Made by a program: the position numbers and the translations under genes. From Hyphomicrobiales bacterium (lineage in GTDB: Bacteria > Pseudomonadota > Alphaproteobacteria > Rhizobiales > Beijerinckiaceae), in assembly GCA_027484655.1 (NCBI GenBank), contig JAIXSM010000008.1:1-64000 (forward strand): a stretch of 64,000 bases of DNA, in the 5' to 3' direction. The notes beneath the pieces were generated by a model. The model searched no databases. It worked only from the letters and a program-made list of their open reading frames with translations, and was not told where the DNA came from. Every line of letters starts with the position of its first letter. Position 1 is the first letter of the stretch. Shown piece after piece: positions 1-8,789 of this stretch.

Positions 1-2
1 AG

Positions 3-480
3 ACATTTGGGCGAGGCCTGGGTCCCGGGCCCGCGCTTTGCGCGCCCCGGGAAAGTGGAAAGAGCCAGCATTGGACCGCGCGCGTCCCCGCGCGCATGGC
101 TCCAAACTTGCGAGCGAGGACGCTCGCGGTCCAGAAAGCGCGCCACTCTCCCCACATCCCCGGACCCGAAGCGATCCGGCCTAGACATTTGCGCGAGGCC
201 TGGGTCCCGCGTCCGCGCTTTGCGCGTCCCGGGAAAGTGGAAGGAGCCAGCACTGGACCGCGCGCCACTCTCTCCACATCCCCGGACGCGAAGCGATCCG
301 GGGCCTAGACATTTGTGCGAGGCCTGGGTCCCGGGTCCGCGCTTTGCGCGTCCCGGGAAAGTGGAAAGAGCCAGCACTGGACCGCGCGCCACCTCCCCGG
401 ACGCCGAAGGCGATCCGGGGCCCCGCGCGCATGGCTCCAAACTTGCGAGCGAGGACGCTCGCGGTCCAAAAAGCGCGCGT
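3..480. repeat. Intergenic block of three direct repeats
   Basis: Three copies of an ~82-base unit (about 3-84, 183-266 and 307-391) share the core gaggcctgggtcccg, a hairpin around gcgctttgcgc and the tail agccagca. Between them lie two further shared units: one with an inverted repeat built on gcgaggacgctcgc (about 92-142 and 428-478), and one with cacatccccgga followed by a small palindrome (about 143-190 and 263-314). Reading frames cross the block but change with each copy and match no protein. A related element in reverse orientation lies at 3107-3200, so this is a dispersed non-coding repeat family. Confidence 0.8.
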
Positions 481-559
481 CAATCGCCCGACCGCCGCAG
501 GTTTGCATGAACCCGCAGCGACACTAGAGTGCGTTCCCGACTCAAGGGAGGAAAACCGC

Positions 560-1408
560 ATGAAACTCGTCCGCTATGGCGAAGCCGGCCGCGAACGTCC
601 GGGCCTCATCGACGCTAACGGCGCCATCCGCGATCTCAGCGCGCTCGTGCAGGATGTTTCGGGCGAAAGCCTTTCGCCCGCCACGCTCGCGCGCATCCGC
701 GCCGCCGATCCCAACGCGCTGCCGCTCGTCTCCGGCAATCCGCGCCTTGGCCCCTGCGTGGCGCGCCCGGGCAACTTCATCGCGATTGGCCTCAACTACG
801 CGGACCATGCGGCCGAAGCCGGCATGCAGGTTCCCGCCGAGCCGATCCTGTTCTCGAAGGCGCCCAACTGCTGCGTTGGGCCCAACGATGACATCGTCAT
901 GCCGAAGGGCTCGACCAAGCTCGATTGGGAGCTGGAGCTTGCTTTCGTCATCGGAACGCGCGCGTCGTACGTAAGCGAGGCGAACGCGCTCGATCACGTG
1001 GCCGGCTATTTCGTCTGCAACGACGTATCCGAGCGCGCGTGGCAGATCGAACGCCTCGGCCAGTGGGTGAAGGGCAAGAGCGCGCCCACGTTCGGCCCCA
1101 TCGGCCCGTGGCTGGTGACGCCCGACGAACTTGGCGATGTGCAGAACCTCGACATGTGGCTGGACGTGAACGGCCAGCGTCAGCAGACCGGCAACACGCG
1201 CACCATGGTGTTCGGCGTGCGCCAGCTTGTGTCGTACGTGTCGCAGTTCATGACGCTCGATCCCGGCGACATCATCACCACGGGCACGCCGCCCGGCGTC
1301 GCCATGGGACGCACCCCGCCGAACTACCTGAAGGCAGGCGACGTGGTGTCGCTGGGCATTCAGGGGCTGGGCGAGCAGCGCGCCAAGGTGATTCCCTACG
1401 GCGCGTGA
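560..1408 (+). CDS. Fumarylacetoacetate hydrolase family protein
   Basis: This 282-residue protein belongs to the fumarylacetoacetase/2-hydroxyhepta-2,4-diene-1,7-dioate isomerase family, metal-dependent enzymes that hydrolyse, isomerise or decarboxylate acylpyruvate-type products of aromatic degradation. A variable N-terminal lid (about 1-65) precedes the catalytic fold, which carries the family motifs IGLNYADHAAEAG, the acidic metal-binding pair in DWELELAFVIG, and DVSERAWQ. It ends with the usual ITTGTPPGVAMG segment. The start is set by a gggagg ribosome site nine bases upstream; the frame stays open further upstream only through repeat DNA. The substrate cannot be told from sequence, and no other aromatic-degradation gene is adjacent. 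Confidence 0.9.
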   Translation: MKLVRYGEAGRERPGLIDANGAIRDLSALVQDVSGESLSPATLARIRAADPNALPLVSGNPRLGPCVARPGNFIAIGLNYADHAAEAGMQVPAEPILFSKAPNCCVGPNDDIVMPKGSTKLDWELELAFVIGTRASYVSEANALDHVAGYFVCNDVSERAWQIERLGQWVKGKSAPTFGPIGPWLVTPDELGDVQNLDMWLDVNGQRQQTGNTRTMVFGVRQLVSYVSQFMTLDPGDIITTGTPPGVAMGRTPPNYLKAGDVVSLGIQGLGEQRAKVIPYGA

Positions 1409-1416
1409 TCCGCGGC

Positions 1417-2118
1417 TCAGCGGAAGGCGGCGGCTAGGGCCACAACATGGCCATCGACGCCGTTGAAGCCGTGGTGCGACACCGCCTCGCAGGGGTCGCC
1501 GGTGTCCACGCCGCCGGTGATCCATGCGACGCGGGCCTTGCCGCCGGCCCACGCGATGAACGGATCAACGCCGGCCGGCAGGGTGACCCGGCAGGCGTCC
1601 TGCCGGTGATGGATCACCAGCGTTCTGGGCAACGCCGCGGGCGAGCCCAGAATGGCCATCACGTTCCGGCTTGACCCGGAGGCGGCCGACAGAAACCCGG
1701 ACGTGAGAACAAGCGCATCCGGCTTCGCGCCCGCCGCGATGCCCTGCGCAGCGCGCAGCGTCCCACGGCTCGTGGCGACCACAGTGACAGGCCGCTTGAT
1801 CTGCGCCATGTAGGCGATGGCGCTCGCAAGGTTCGTGTCGGCGTCGAGCACCAGCACCGCGAGTCCGCGATCAACATACGCCTGCCGCGTGCGCACGAGC
1901 TGATTGCGCTTGAGTTGCGTGATCTCGCCGCCCGGCGCAGCGCCAATCAAGCCATGGCCGCCGGGCATCAGGATGACGCTGGCGCGAGGCGCCGCCGGGC
2001 GCAGCAGCACGGCGCTCGAACCGCTGATGTCAACGGTCTGCCGCGTCTGTGCGGCGACTATGCCCGCAGGCGGCAGCATAAAGGCAACCGCCGCAAGCAG
2101 CCTCGCGGCGCGGCGCAT
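1417..2118 (-). CDS. Secreted alpha/beta-hydrolase-like protein
   Basis: A 233-residue protein with a clear signal peptide (Arg-rich start, hydrophobic LLAAVAFMLPPAGIVAA, cut near AQT). The mature part looks like a small alpha/beta hydrolase: the oxyanion-type strand VILMPGGHGLIG, a nucleophile-elbow-like VVATSRGT (Ser in a T-S-R-G context rather than strict G-x-S-x-G) and a late HHGFNG that could supply the catalytic His. Two cysteines in the C-terminal part may form a disulfide in the periplasm. The start codon overlaps the argC stop as TAATG, so the two genes are probably cotranscribed. The substrate is unknown. Confidence 0.6.
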   Translation of the reverse strand: MRRAARLLAAVAFMLPPAGIVAAQTRQTVDISGSSAVLLRPAAPRASVILMPGGHGLIGAAPGGEITQLKRNQLVRTRQAYVDRGLAVLVLDADTNLASAIAYMAQIKRPVTVVATSRGTLRAAQGIAAGAKPDALVLTSGFLSAASGSSRNVMAILGSPAALPRTLVIHHRQDACRVTLPAGVDPFIAWAGGKARVAWITGGVDTGDPCEAVSHHGFNGVDGHVVALAAAFR

Positions 2119-3047
2119 TACGCGAGGCCAAGCATCAGGTCGAGGTTTTGCACCGCGGCGCGCGAGGCGCCCTTGCCCAGATTGTCGAGGCGGGCGGTCA
2201 GCACGGCGTGCTTGCGCGCGTCGTTGGCGTGGACGCGCAGCTCCATGGCGTTGGTGTCGTTGAGCGCCTGCGGCTCCAGCTTGCCGGCTTCAGCGGCCCG
2301 CGCGTCGGCGGCGATCACCCGCACGAAGCCGCCGCCGGCGTAGTGCGCCTGAAGCGCGGCCTCAAGCGCTGGGCCAGTGGGCTGGCCCGGCAGCGCGTCC
2401 AGATGCAGCGGAATCGATACGATCATACCCTGCCGGAAATCGGCGACGGAGGGCACGAACAGCGCCCGGCGGGTGAGGTTCGCGTACGCCTGGATTTCCG
2501 GAATATGCTTATGCTCCAGCCCCAGCGCGTATAGCTCGAAGTCCGGCGCGCGGCGGGCCTCATAATCGGCGATCATGGACTTGCCGCCGCCGCTGTAGCC
2601 CGAGACGGCGTTGATTGTGATGGGGAAATCGGCCGGAATGAGCCCCGCGTCCACCAGCGGGCGCAGCAGCGCGATGGCGCCGGTGGCGTAGCAGCCCGGG
2701 TTAGCCACGAGCTTCGCGCCGGCAATAGCCTCCGCCTGCCCGCTTGCCAGCTCCGCGAAGCCGTACACCCAGCCTGCGGCGCAACGATGGGCGGTGGATG
2801 CGTCGAGGATCTTGGGCGCGCGGTCGCCCAGTTCGGCCGCAAGCGCAACGGATTCCTTGGCCGCGTCATCGGGCAGACACAGGATCACGAGATCGACGCC
2901 GGCCATCAGGTCGCGCTTGGCGCCGGCGTCCTTGCGCTTGTCGGGATCGATGCTGACGATTTCGATGTCAGCGCGCGCGGCAAGCAGGTCGCGGATGAGC
3001 AGCCCCGTGGTGCCCGCCTCGCCGTCGATGAATACCCGTGCCGCCAT
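2118..3047 (-). CDS. argC: N-acetyl-gamma-glutamyl-phosphate reductase, type 2
   Basis: This 309-residue cytoplasmic enzyme performs the NADPH-dependent third step of arginine synthesis, reducing N-acetylglutamyl phosphate to the semialdehyde. The N-terminal Rossmann motif is [10 protein letters not shown], typical of the shorter type 2 ArgC. The catalytic cysteine is Cys119 in [10 protein letters not shown], followed by the conserved [11 protein letters not shown] short form around 310 residues is normal for type 2. Its stop overlaps the start of the secreted hydrolase-like gene downstream. An agmatinase-family gene lies just upstream on the same strand, separated by a 167-base gap containing a dispersed repeat. 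Confidence 0.93.
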   Translation of the reverse strand: MAARVFIDGEAGTTGLLIRDLLAARADIEIVSIDPDKRKDAGAKRDLMAGVDLVILCLPDDAAKESVALAAELGDRAPKILDASTAHRCAAGWVYGFAELASGQAEAIAGAKLVANPGCYATGAIALLRPLVDAGLIPADFPITINAVSGYSGGGKSMIADYEARRAPDFELYALGLEHKHIPEIQAYANLTRRALFVPSVADFRQGMIVSIPLHLDALPGQPTGPALEAALQAHYAGGGFVRVIAADARAAEAGKLEPQALNDTNAMELRVHANDARKHAVLTARLDNLGKGASRAAVQNLDLMLGLA

Positions 3048-3106
3048 GTCGAAATCTCCCGATGCGCCCGCTTGCTCCTAATGCGCGCGAGCCGCGATGA
3101 AAAGCG

Positions 3107-3200
3107 GGAAAGGCGCCGGCGTCCGGGGATGTGGGATGTGGGAAGCGCCCCCTTGGACCGCGGGCGTCCTCGCCCGCACCATGGCCGGGAGGGGGCGTCC
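3107..3200 (-). repeat. Dispersed intergenic repeat, reverse copy
   Basis: Read on the minus strand, this segment matches the unit seen near 112-175: a gcgagg-acgcccgcggtcc stem, a short gcgc spacer, then cacatccccggac. The strongest hairpin is gcgggcg (3160-3166) with cgcccgc (3171-3177) around a 4-base loop. It fills the gap between argC and the agmatinase gene. Confidence 0.65.
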
Positions 3201-3214
3201 ATCCATCAGCGCGC

Positions 3215-4159
3215 CTAGCGCCGCCCCGCCAGCATCTGCAGATACCGCTGCACGATCGTGGACGCCGCGATGGCCGTGACGTCGGCGTGATCGTAGGGCG
3301 GGCACACCTCCACCACGTCCATGCCGCGAAAATCGATCTCCGCCAGCCGCCACAGGATCGCCAGCGCCTCCGCCGAGGTGAAGCCGCCGGCGACCGGCGT
3401 GCCCGTGCCGGGCGCAAACGCCGGGTCCAGAGCGTCGATGTCAAACGTGAGATAGGCCGGCCCCGGCCCCACCCGCGCCTTCACGCGCGCGGCGACGCCC
3501 GCAGCCCCCAGCGCGGCGCATTGGTCCATATCGAGGATCTCAATGCCATAGTCGTGCGGCGCCACCGTGCGAACGCCCACCTGAACCGACCGCCCAACAT
3601 CGATCAGCCCTTCGGCCACAGCGCGGGTGACGAACGTGCCGTGTGAAATCTTGGTCCCGTCGTCGTCCCATGTGTCCTGATGGGCGTCGAACTGCACCAG
3701 CGCGAGCCTGCCGTGCACCGCCGCATGGGCGCGCAACAGCGGTAATGTCACGAAGTGGTCTCCGCCCAACGTCACAAGCTGGCGATGGGGCGCCACGATC
3801 TGGGCGGCCTGCTCCTCGATCATCTTCGGCGCGGTGGAGAGCCGCTCGTACTCGAAAAAGCAGTCCCCCGCATCAATCACCGCCATCCGCGCGAAAGGAT
3901 CACGACCGGAGGGATATTGCGGATCGCCGTCAAAAATGGCCGACGCCCGGCGTATGGCGGCCGGCCCAAACCGCGCGCCGGAGCGATTGGAGGTGGCGCA
4001 GTCGAATGGGACGCCCCACACGACCACATCCGCCTGGCCGATGTTCTTGCTGAAGCGACGGCGCATGAACGACGGCGCGCCGGCGAAGGTGGGTTCATGA
4101 GAGCCGCCGTACAGCGGGCCGCAGAAGCCGTTGTCGATGGGGACGGGATCGTGGCTCAT
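3215..4159 (-). CDS. speB: Agmatinase/arginase (ureohydrolase) family protein
   Basis: A 314-residue ureohydrolase. All binuclear manganese motifs are present: GGDHFVTLP, the FDAHQDTWDD segment (D-A-H-x-D) and FDIDALDPAFAPGTGTP. Family members hydrolyse the guanidino group of agmatine, arginine or related compounds to urea plus an amine. The GGSHEPTFAGAPSFMRR N-terminus is agmatinase-like, so agmatine is the best guess, but guanidinobutyrate or guanidinopropionate cannot be excluded. The ATG at 4159 is preferred; a longer frame to 4198 adds residues without family resemblance. argC lies downstream on the same strand. Confidence 0.85.
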   Translation of the reverse strand: MSHDPVPIDNGFCGPLYGGSHEPTFAGAPSFMRRRFSKNIGQADVVVWGVPFDCATSNRSGARFGPAAIRRASAIFDGDPQYPSGRDPFARMAVIDAGDCFFEYERLSTAPKMIEEQAAQIVAPHRQLVTLGGDHFVTLPLLRAHAAVHGRLALVQFDAHQDTWDDDGTKISHGTFVTRAVAEGLIDVGRSVQVGVRTVAPHDYGIEILDMDQCAALGAAGVAARVKARVGPGPAYLTFDIDALDPAFAPGTGTPVAGGFTSAEALAILWRLAEIDFRGMDVVEVCPPYDHADVTAIAASTIVQRYLQMLAGRR

Positions 4160-4199
4160 GTCACATGGACATATTGGCCCTGCCCGCCCCCGCAACAAG

Positions 4200-5459
4200 T
4201 CACTGGTTGGCGGTCGCCGTCAGCTCCACGCGGGAGAAAAACGTCGAGGGATCGCCCATGTTGGCGATGTCCGCCCACGTGATCGGGCCCTTCTTCCCCT
4301 TCAGCGACACGGTGAGCGACTTCGGCTCAAGGATGAAGGAGCCGAACGCCTGCGCGAGGCGAAGCGACGCCGGGTCGCCGCCCATGAGAATGGGGAGCGC
4401 GCCGGTCATGATGGTGAGTTCGCGCCGCACCGCCGCCAGATTCTTGCCTTGCGTAGCCGCGTAGAAGGCCATCGCCTTCTGCGCCAGGCCAGAATCCACG
4501 TAGCGCAGGGTGAGCGTCGTCACGTTGCTGCCCATGAGGGCGGAGAGACGCTTGTCCCCATCGCCGATGAAGGCGTCAGGCGCGACGCCGCCAAAGAGGC
4601 CGGAAATGGCGAGCGCGCCAGCGTTGGCTCCGCGCAGGGAGTAGTCGTTGAGCTGGAACGTACGGGCAGCCGGGTTGTAGACGCCGTCGAAGGCCATACC
4701 CAGTTCGAGCCTCTGGTAGCCAAATCCGGCGAGCGAGCGCCCCACCTCCGAACCCGGAGGCGCGGTGAAGACGAGGCCATCGAACGAAGCCGTCGCCTTG
4801 GTGGGAAGATCGCCTGCGTAATCCGTCACCGCGCGCACGGATCCAATCGCGATCCGGTACATGTTTCCGCCAACCGCCGTCGGCGGCAGGTCAGTGTCAG
4901 GCACGGCGGCCTCAAAACCGGTCCACGAGAAAAGCCGCAGCTTTGCGGTTCCATTCTCGACCGCACCCGCTTTCGCCGCCGCGAGGAGTTTTGAAAAGTC
5001 GCCGCCTTCCATAATGATAGGGCCGGACTTGAGTGTTCCCTCGCCCACGCCCTCGCCGACAAACACGCCGTCGAACCCACCCAGCGCCAGACGGTCGAAG
5101 CGGCCGGCGTCCACGTTCTCGGCGACCGAGGCGCGCACAACGATCCGGCTTTTCTGATCCTCAAGATTCTGCACGGTCATCTCGGGGATCGAGATACGGC
5201 GCGCACGCAGCGTCATAAGGAAGTCGAAGCGCTCGGCCTCCGTGGCGCTGGCGCCGGCAATCCGCTCCAGTTGCGCGCGGGTGACGTTGGCGCCCTGCAC
5301 CTCGATGCGCGGCGCCGAGAACTCCACCGTACCGTCGTCCGACTTGGTGCGCACATTTTCGAAAACGAACGACTCCTGTGCGTTAACAACCGTTACGGCT
5401 TGGGAGAACAGCGGGGCGGCGGCGGCGGCCGCGAGGAGAAGGACGCGAAACCTGAGCAT
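4200..5459 (-). CDS. Secreted protein of unknown function
   Basis: A 419-residue protein with a signal peptide (hydrophobic stretch after MLRFR, Ala-rich, likely cut after VVNA). The rest is soluble, without further membrane segments or cysteine motifs, and is rich in short beta-prone stretches. Phrases such as YSLRGANAGALAISGLFGG suggest repeated beta structure. I do not recognise the family. The start at 5459 is chosen because the signal peptide begins there; an in-frame codon at 5495 adds residues without coding character. It stands upstream of the agmatinase gene, 40 bases away and on the same strand, and may be cotranscribed with it. Confidence 0.6.
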   Translation of the reverse strand: MLRFRVLLLAAAAAAPLFSQAVTVVNAQESFVFENVRTKSDDGTVEFSAPRIEVQGANVTRAQLERIAGASATEAERFDFLMTLRARRISIPEMTVQNLEDQKSRIVVRASVAENVDAGRFDRLALGGFDGVFVGEGVGEGTLKSGPIIMEGGDFSKLLAAAKAGAVENGTAKLRLFSWTGFEAAVPDTDLPPTAVGGNMYRIAIGSVRAVTDYAGDLPTKATASFDGLVFTAPPGSEVGRSLAGFGYQRLELGMAFDGVYNPAARTFQLNDYSLRGANAGALAISGLFGGVAPDAFIGDGDKRLSALMGSNVTTLTLRYVDSGLAQKAMAFYAATQGKNLAAVRRELTIMTGALPILMGGDPASLRLAQAFGSFILEPKSLTVSLKGKKGPITWADIANMGDPSTFFSRVELTATANQ

Positions 5460-5660
5460 GTGCAAGATCCAATGAATACCGCGACCACAGTGCATCTGCG
5501 GCCACGCTGAGGCAAGTACGGTGATACAAGCACAGGGAGGCCGCCGCCATTGCTTTCGGCCCTGCCGCGTTGTTTCATGGCGGTGGGCCCGGTTTGGCTA
5601 ATGCCTCCCGCAGGCCACGCGAACACAAAGAAGAACCCATTCCGGGAGGGAGGACTCTCA

Positions 5661-6647
5661 ATGCTATCCGCCGTATCGATTGCGCGCGCCGCGATGGTCG
5701 CAGCCTTCATGTCCGCTTCGCTCGCGGGCGCAAGCGCCCAAGCGACTGCCCCGGGCGCTACCGCGGGTCAACTCACCCTGATCGTCGGCTTTGCACCGGG
5801 CGGCTCCGCGGATTCGATCGCCCGTGTGGTGGGCGGCAGGCTTGGCGAGAAGACCGGCCGCAAGATCGTGGTGGAAAACAGGCCAGGCGCTGGCGCCAAT
5901 ATCGCCGCGCGCGCCGTGATCGGCGCCGCGCCGGACGGCGCGACCCTGCTGGTGACCACCGCCGCGCTCGCCATCAATGAAACGCTATACCGGAACAAGG
6001 GCTTCTCGGCTTCGGAGTCGCTGCTGCCTATCGCTGTGGTGGCGACGAGCCCCGAGGTGTTCGCCATCCATCCGGGATCGCCTGCGAAGACGCTGAAGGA
6101 ATTCGTCGAGCTGAACCGCAACGGCGAGATCGTCTTCGGCACGGCGGGCATTGGCACCAGTTCGCACATCGCGGGCGAATACTTCTTCAAGGTGATCGCC
6201 AAGACGCCCGCCAAGCACGTCCCGTTCCGCGGCGGCCCGGACGCCACCAACGCCGGGGTCGGCGGCCATATTCCCATGGTGATTTCCTCCCTCTCCGGGT
6301 TCGCGCCCCAGGTGGCGAGCGGCCAGTTGCGTGGGCTGGGCATCGCTTTTGAGAGCCGCTCGCCGGTCATCAAGGATGTCCCTACTTTTGCGGAAAGCGG
6401 CTACGCCGGGTTCTCGCTGGGCTCATGGGTCGGCTTCTTCGCGCCGAAGGGCGTGCCGGCTGCCGACATCGCCGCGATGAACAAGGAGCTGGACGCCATT
6501 TCGCGCGAGCCCGCCATCGTCGAGCGGCTGAGGGCGATCGGATTCGACCCGCGCCACGGGGACGTCGCCGATACGGTCGCCTTCATGAAGCGCGAGTACG
6601 ACCAGTGGGGCACGATGGTCCGCGAGCTCAACCTGTCCATGGAGTAA
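5661..6647 (+). CDS. Tripartite tricarboxylate transporter (Bug) binding protein
   Basis: This 328-residue periplasmic protein binds a small carboxylate for TctA/TctB-type transporters or for sensing. It has a signal peptide (RAAMVAAFMSASLAGASAQA), then the Bug hallmark VGFAPGGSADSIAR, the ENRPGAGANIAARAV motif and the later PTFAESGYAGF. The start follows a gggaggg ribosome site. No TctA or TctB gene is beside it, so it is an orphan binding protein, as is common for the many Bug paralogues of alpha- and betaproteobacteria. The ligand is unknown. Two more distant Bug-like proteins are encoded at 52402-53442 and 55871-56923. Confidence 0.9.
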   Translation: MLSAVSIARAAMVAAFMSASLAGASAQATAPGATAGQLTLIVGFAPGGSADSIARVVGGRLGEKTGRKIVVENRPGAGANIAARAVIGAAPDGATLLVTTAALAINETLYRNKGFSASESLLPIAVVATSPEVFAIHPGSPAKTLKEFVELNRNGEIVFGTAGIGTSSHIAGEYFFKVIAKTPAKHVPFRGGPDATNAGVGGHIPMVISSLSGFAPQVASGQLRGLGIAFESRSPVIKDVPTFAESGYAGFSLGSWVGFFAPKGVPAADIAAMNKELDAISREPAIVERLRAIGFDPRHGDVADTVAFMKREYDQWGTMVRELNLSME

Positions 6648-6832
6648 TCTGCGGGCCGCTGTACGCGTGCGCCGGCCGCCTGCCCCCTTGAAAGGGAGCC
6701 GGCGGCTCTTAACTAATTCCATGCGGGCCGGGCCCCTCTGACGCGTTGCTTGAAAGAGCGCGTCATGTCGGACCGCAATCGGATTGGCCCGGTCGCAGTT
6801 TATGATTTCAGACCCCCGGGCCGACCCGATCG

Positions 6833-7039
6833 ATGTTTATCCATCGATGGAGAGAGGCCTTGAGCAATCCGTACATCTATCGCCTGAGCGTTGTGCATCG
6901 CCGGCTCGACGAGGAGATCAGGTCTGAGTGGAAACGACGTTTCCCGGACACCCTTCGCCTCGCCCGGCTGAAAAAGCTCCGTCTGGCTATCAAGGACCGC
7001 ATGGCTGGGCTTTTGCGCCCGGCGTCGCGCGGCGCGTAA
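6833..7039 (+). CDS. YdcH/DUF465 family small protein
   Basis: A 68-residue, highly charged, probably coiled-coil protein. The central pattern VHRRLDEEIRSEWKRR followed by RLARLKKLRLAIKDRM matches the DUF465 signature (H-x2-L-D-x2-I ... LKK-x-KL-x-LKD-x-I). Its role is unknown. An ATG is at 6833, but a TTG at 6860 directly after gagaggcc would give a 59-residue protein starting just before the conserved part, and is a realistic alternative. Confidence 0.7.
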   Translation: MFIHRWREALSNPYIYRLSVVHRRLDEEIRSEWKRRFPDTLRLARLKKLRLAIKDRMAGLLRPASRGA

Positions 7040-7059
7040 ACACGCCTCTGGAGCCCCCC

Positions 7060-7362
7060 ATGAACGATCTGATCGCCGCCCTCGTCTCACTGCTTCTCAC
7101 CGGACCTCTGCAATCGACGATGGAGGAGAAGCTCGCGGCTGCGCGCGCCCCGCAGGCAGTGGTTGCGCAAGTCTCAGCCTGCGCCAGCACGGCGGCGCCG
7201 GTGGTCGTGGAGCGCGTTCTGGGCGACCCGTGGTGGGCCGTCACAACCGTGGTGCGGGTGTGGACGGGACTCGCGGACCCCGAAGCGGTTCTGCTCGACG
7301 CCGCGCCCGCCTGCCGCCCCGCTATTGAGGCCGCGCGTCCATTCCTGCGTCCCTCCATATAG
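7060..7362 (+). CDS. Small hypothetical protein
   Basis: A 100-residue protein with a hydrophobic start (LIAALVSLLLTGPL) that may be a signal peptide or short anchor, two cysteines (in SACAST and APACRPA) and a WWAVTTVVRVW segment. It lies 20 bases downstream of the DUF465 gene on the same strand. Coding character comes from GC-rich third positions and a plausible start at 7060. I do not recognise a family. Confidence 0.5.
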   Translation: MNDLIAALVSLLLTGPLQSTMEEKLAAARAPQAVVAQVSACASTAAPVVVERVLGDPWWAVTTVVRVWTGLADPEAVLLDAAPACRPAIEAARPFLRPSI

Positions 7363-7446
7363 GAATGGATAATTGCCGGGGCGCCTCCGCCCGGCTAAGG
7401 GCTTGAGCGGACGCGCGTCCCGCAACGGGGCCGCCCGGAGGCTCGA

Positions 7447-7644
7447 ATGCTGCTTTTCAAGATCAGCCCCGGCGTCGCCCTCTTGGGGATGGCGCTTTTT
7501 TACCTCGGCGCGCGGCGCCGGAAGCAGACGGACGTGTTCGACAGCTCGATAGTGTCGCCGTTCGCCTACATCTTCTTCGGCGGGGCGATGACCATCGCCG
7601 GCGTCGTCATTGTCATTCTCGGCTACCTGCGCGGCCTGATCTGA
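7447..7644 (+). CDS. Small membrane protein
   Basis: A 65-residue protein with two predicted transmembrane helices (about residues 7-22 and 39-62) joined by a positively charged ARRRKQTD loop. The upstream cggaggctcga supplies a good ribosome site. No recognised family or function. It is convergent with the arsenic operon that ends 22 bases downstream. Confidence 0.6.
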   Translation: MLLFKISPGVALLGMALFYLGARRRKQTDVFDSSIVSPFAYIFFGGAMTIAGVVIVILGYLRGLI

Positions 7645-7665
7645 GGGCCGAAGGCGCAGCGGCGC

Positions 7666-8088
7666 TTATCCGACGCGCCGGCCGTCCGCATCGATCAAGG
7701 GCGACCCGTCTTCCTTGTAGAACGGCCCAGGCGGCAGGCGGTCGAGAAGGTCCAGAACCGTTTCGCTCGGTCGGCACAGACGCACACCCTTGGGCGTGCA
7801 GACGATGGGCCGGTTGACGAGGATGGGATGCTCGACCATGGCCGCGAGCAGCGTGTCGTCATCAACAGCCGGATCCGTCAGACCCATGTCCGCCGCCGGC
7901 GATTTGCTGACGCGCAAGGCCTCGCGAGGGGTAAGACCTGCAGCGGCGAAAAGCCCGAGCAGTTGCGGCCGCGTCCAGCCGGTCTTCAGGTACTCCACGA
8001 CGGTCGGGCGATAGCCTGCGGCTTCGAGAATGGCGAGCGTGTTGCGGGATGTGCCGCAGTCTGGATTGTGATGGACGACGATGTTCAT
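7666..8088 (-). CDS. arsC: Glutaredoxin-dependent arsenate reductase ArsC
   Basis: A 140-residue ArsC/Spx-fold reductase that converts arsenate to arsenite using glutathione and glutaredoxin. The active-site Cys11 lies in HHNPDCGTSRN. Further family marks are VEYLKTGWTR, the HPILVNRPIV segment with the arsenate-contacting Arg, and RLCRPSE. The start overlaps the aqpS stop as ATGA, so it is the last gene of the arsenic operon. A second, unrelated ArsC of the low-molecular-weight phosphatase fold is encoded in the same operon. Confidence 0.93.
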   Translation of the reverse strand: MNIVVHHNPDCGTSRNTLAILEAAGYRPTVVEYLKTGWTRPQLLGLFAAAGLTPREALRVSKSPAADMGLTDPAVDDDTLLAAMVEHPILVNRPIVCTPKGVRLCRPSETVLDLLDRLPPGPFYKEDGSPLIDADGRRVG

Positions 8089-8789
8089 GAGTCCACTCCT
8101 TCGGAAACGCGGGCGGGCTTCTCTTTGGCGTCGGCGCGCAAAAGCCAGCCGAACAGAACGACGGCAAGCGCTGCGCCAATGAGTTGCGCGACCATAAAGC
8201 CAGGCAGATCGAACGGGCGAATGCCCGAAAAGGTGTTGGAGAATGATCGGGCGATGGCCACAGCGGGATTGGCGAACGACGTCGAGGCCGTGAACCAGTA
8301 AGCGGCCGTGATGTAAAGCCCAACGAGCCACGGGATAGCGGGCGCATTGAAGCGCAGCCCGCCCAGAATGGTTGCAAGCAGCCCGAAGGTCGCCACAACC
8401 TCGGCGAACCATTGCGGAAGGCCCGTTCGCGCCTTCGTTGAGAACGCCACGAGCGACAGATCGAACATCCCGTGAGCGACAACAGCCCCGACGATGCCGC
8501 CAGCGACCTGCGCGACGACATAGGGCGCCACGTCGCTCCACCGGAACTCACCCAGCCAGGCGAAAGACAACGTAACCGCTGGATTGAAATGCGCGCCGGA
8601 CACGGGCCCCAGGATCGTGATGAGCACGACGAGGATGCCCCCCGTAGGCACGGTGTTGCAAAGCAACTGCAGCGCCACGTCCTTCGTCAGGCTTTCCGCC
8701 ATGATTCCGGAGCCGACGACGGTTGCGACCAGAAGTCCGGTTCCCAACGCCTCTGCGGTCACACGGCGCGGAAGATCGAACGGGCCCAT
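8085..8789 (-). CDS. aqpS: Aquaglyceroporin of the arsenic operon (AqpS-like)
   Basis: A 234-residue MIP-family channel with six transmembrane helices and both Asn-Pro-Ala half-helices: HFNPAVTLSF and FANPAVAIARS, the latter with the selectivity-filter Arg. In rhizobial arsenic operons a channel in this position replaces the ArsB or Acr3 pump: arsenate is reduced inside and arsenite leaves by facilitated diffusion. Its position between two arsC genes supports that role. The ATG at 8789 overlaps the stop of the upstream arsC. Confidence 0.88.
   Translation of the reverse strand: MGPFDLPRRVTAEALGTGLLVATVVGSGIMAESLTKDVALQLLCNTVPTGGILVVLITILGPVSGAHFNPAVTLSFAWLGEFRWSDVAPYVVAQVAGGIVGAVVAHGMFDLSLVAFSTKARTGLPQWFAEVVATFGLLATILGGLRFNAPAIPWLVGLYITAAYWFTASTSFANPAVAIARSFSNTFSGIRPFDLPGFMVAQLIGAALAVVLFGWLLRADAKEKPARVSEGVDS

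Noticed and set aside
3-480. CRISPR array
   Set aside because: Only three copies, each ~82 bases with long unequal spacers that are themselves repeated; no cas genes.
7666-8541. A 291-residue fusion upstream of the glutaredoxin-type ArsC
   Set aside because: The extra N-terminal residues are an out-of-frame reading of aqpS; ArsC itself starts at 8088.
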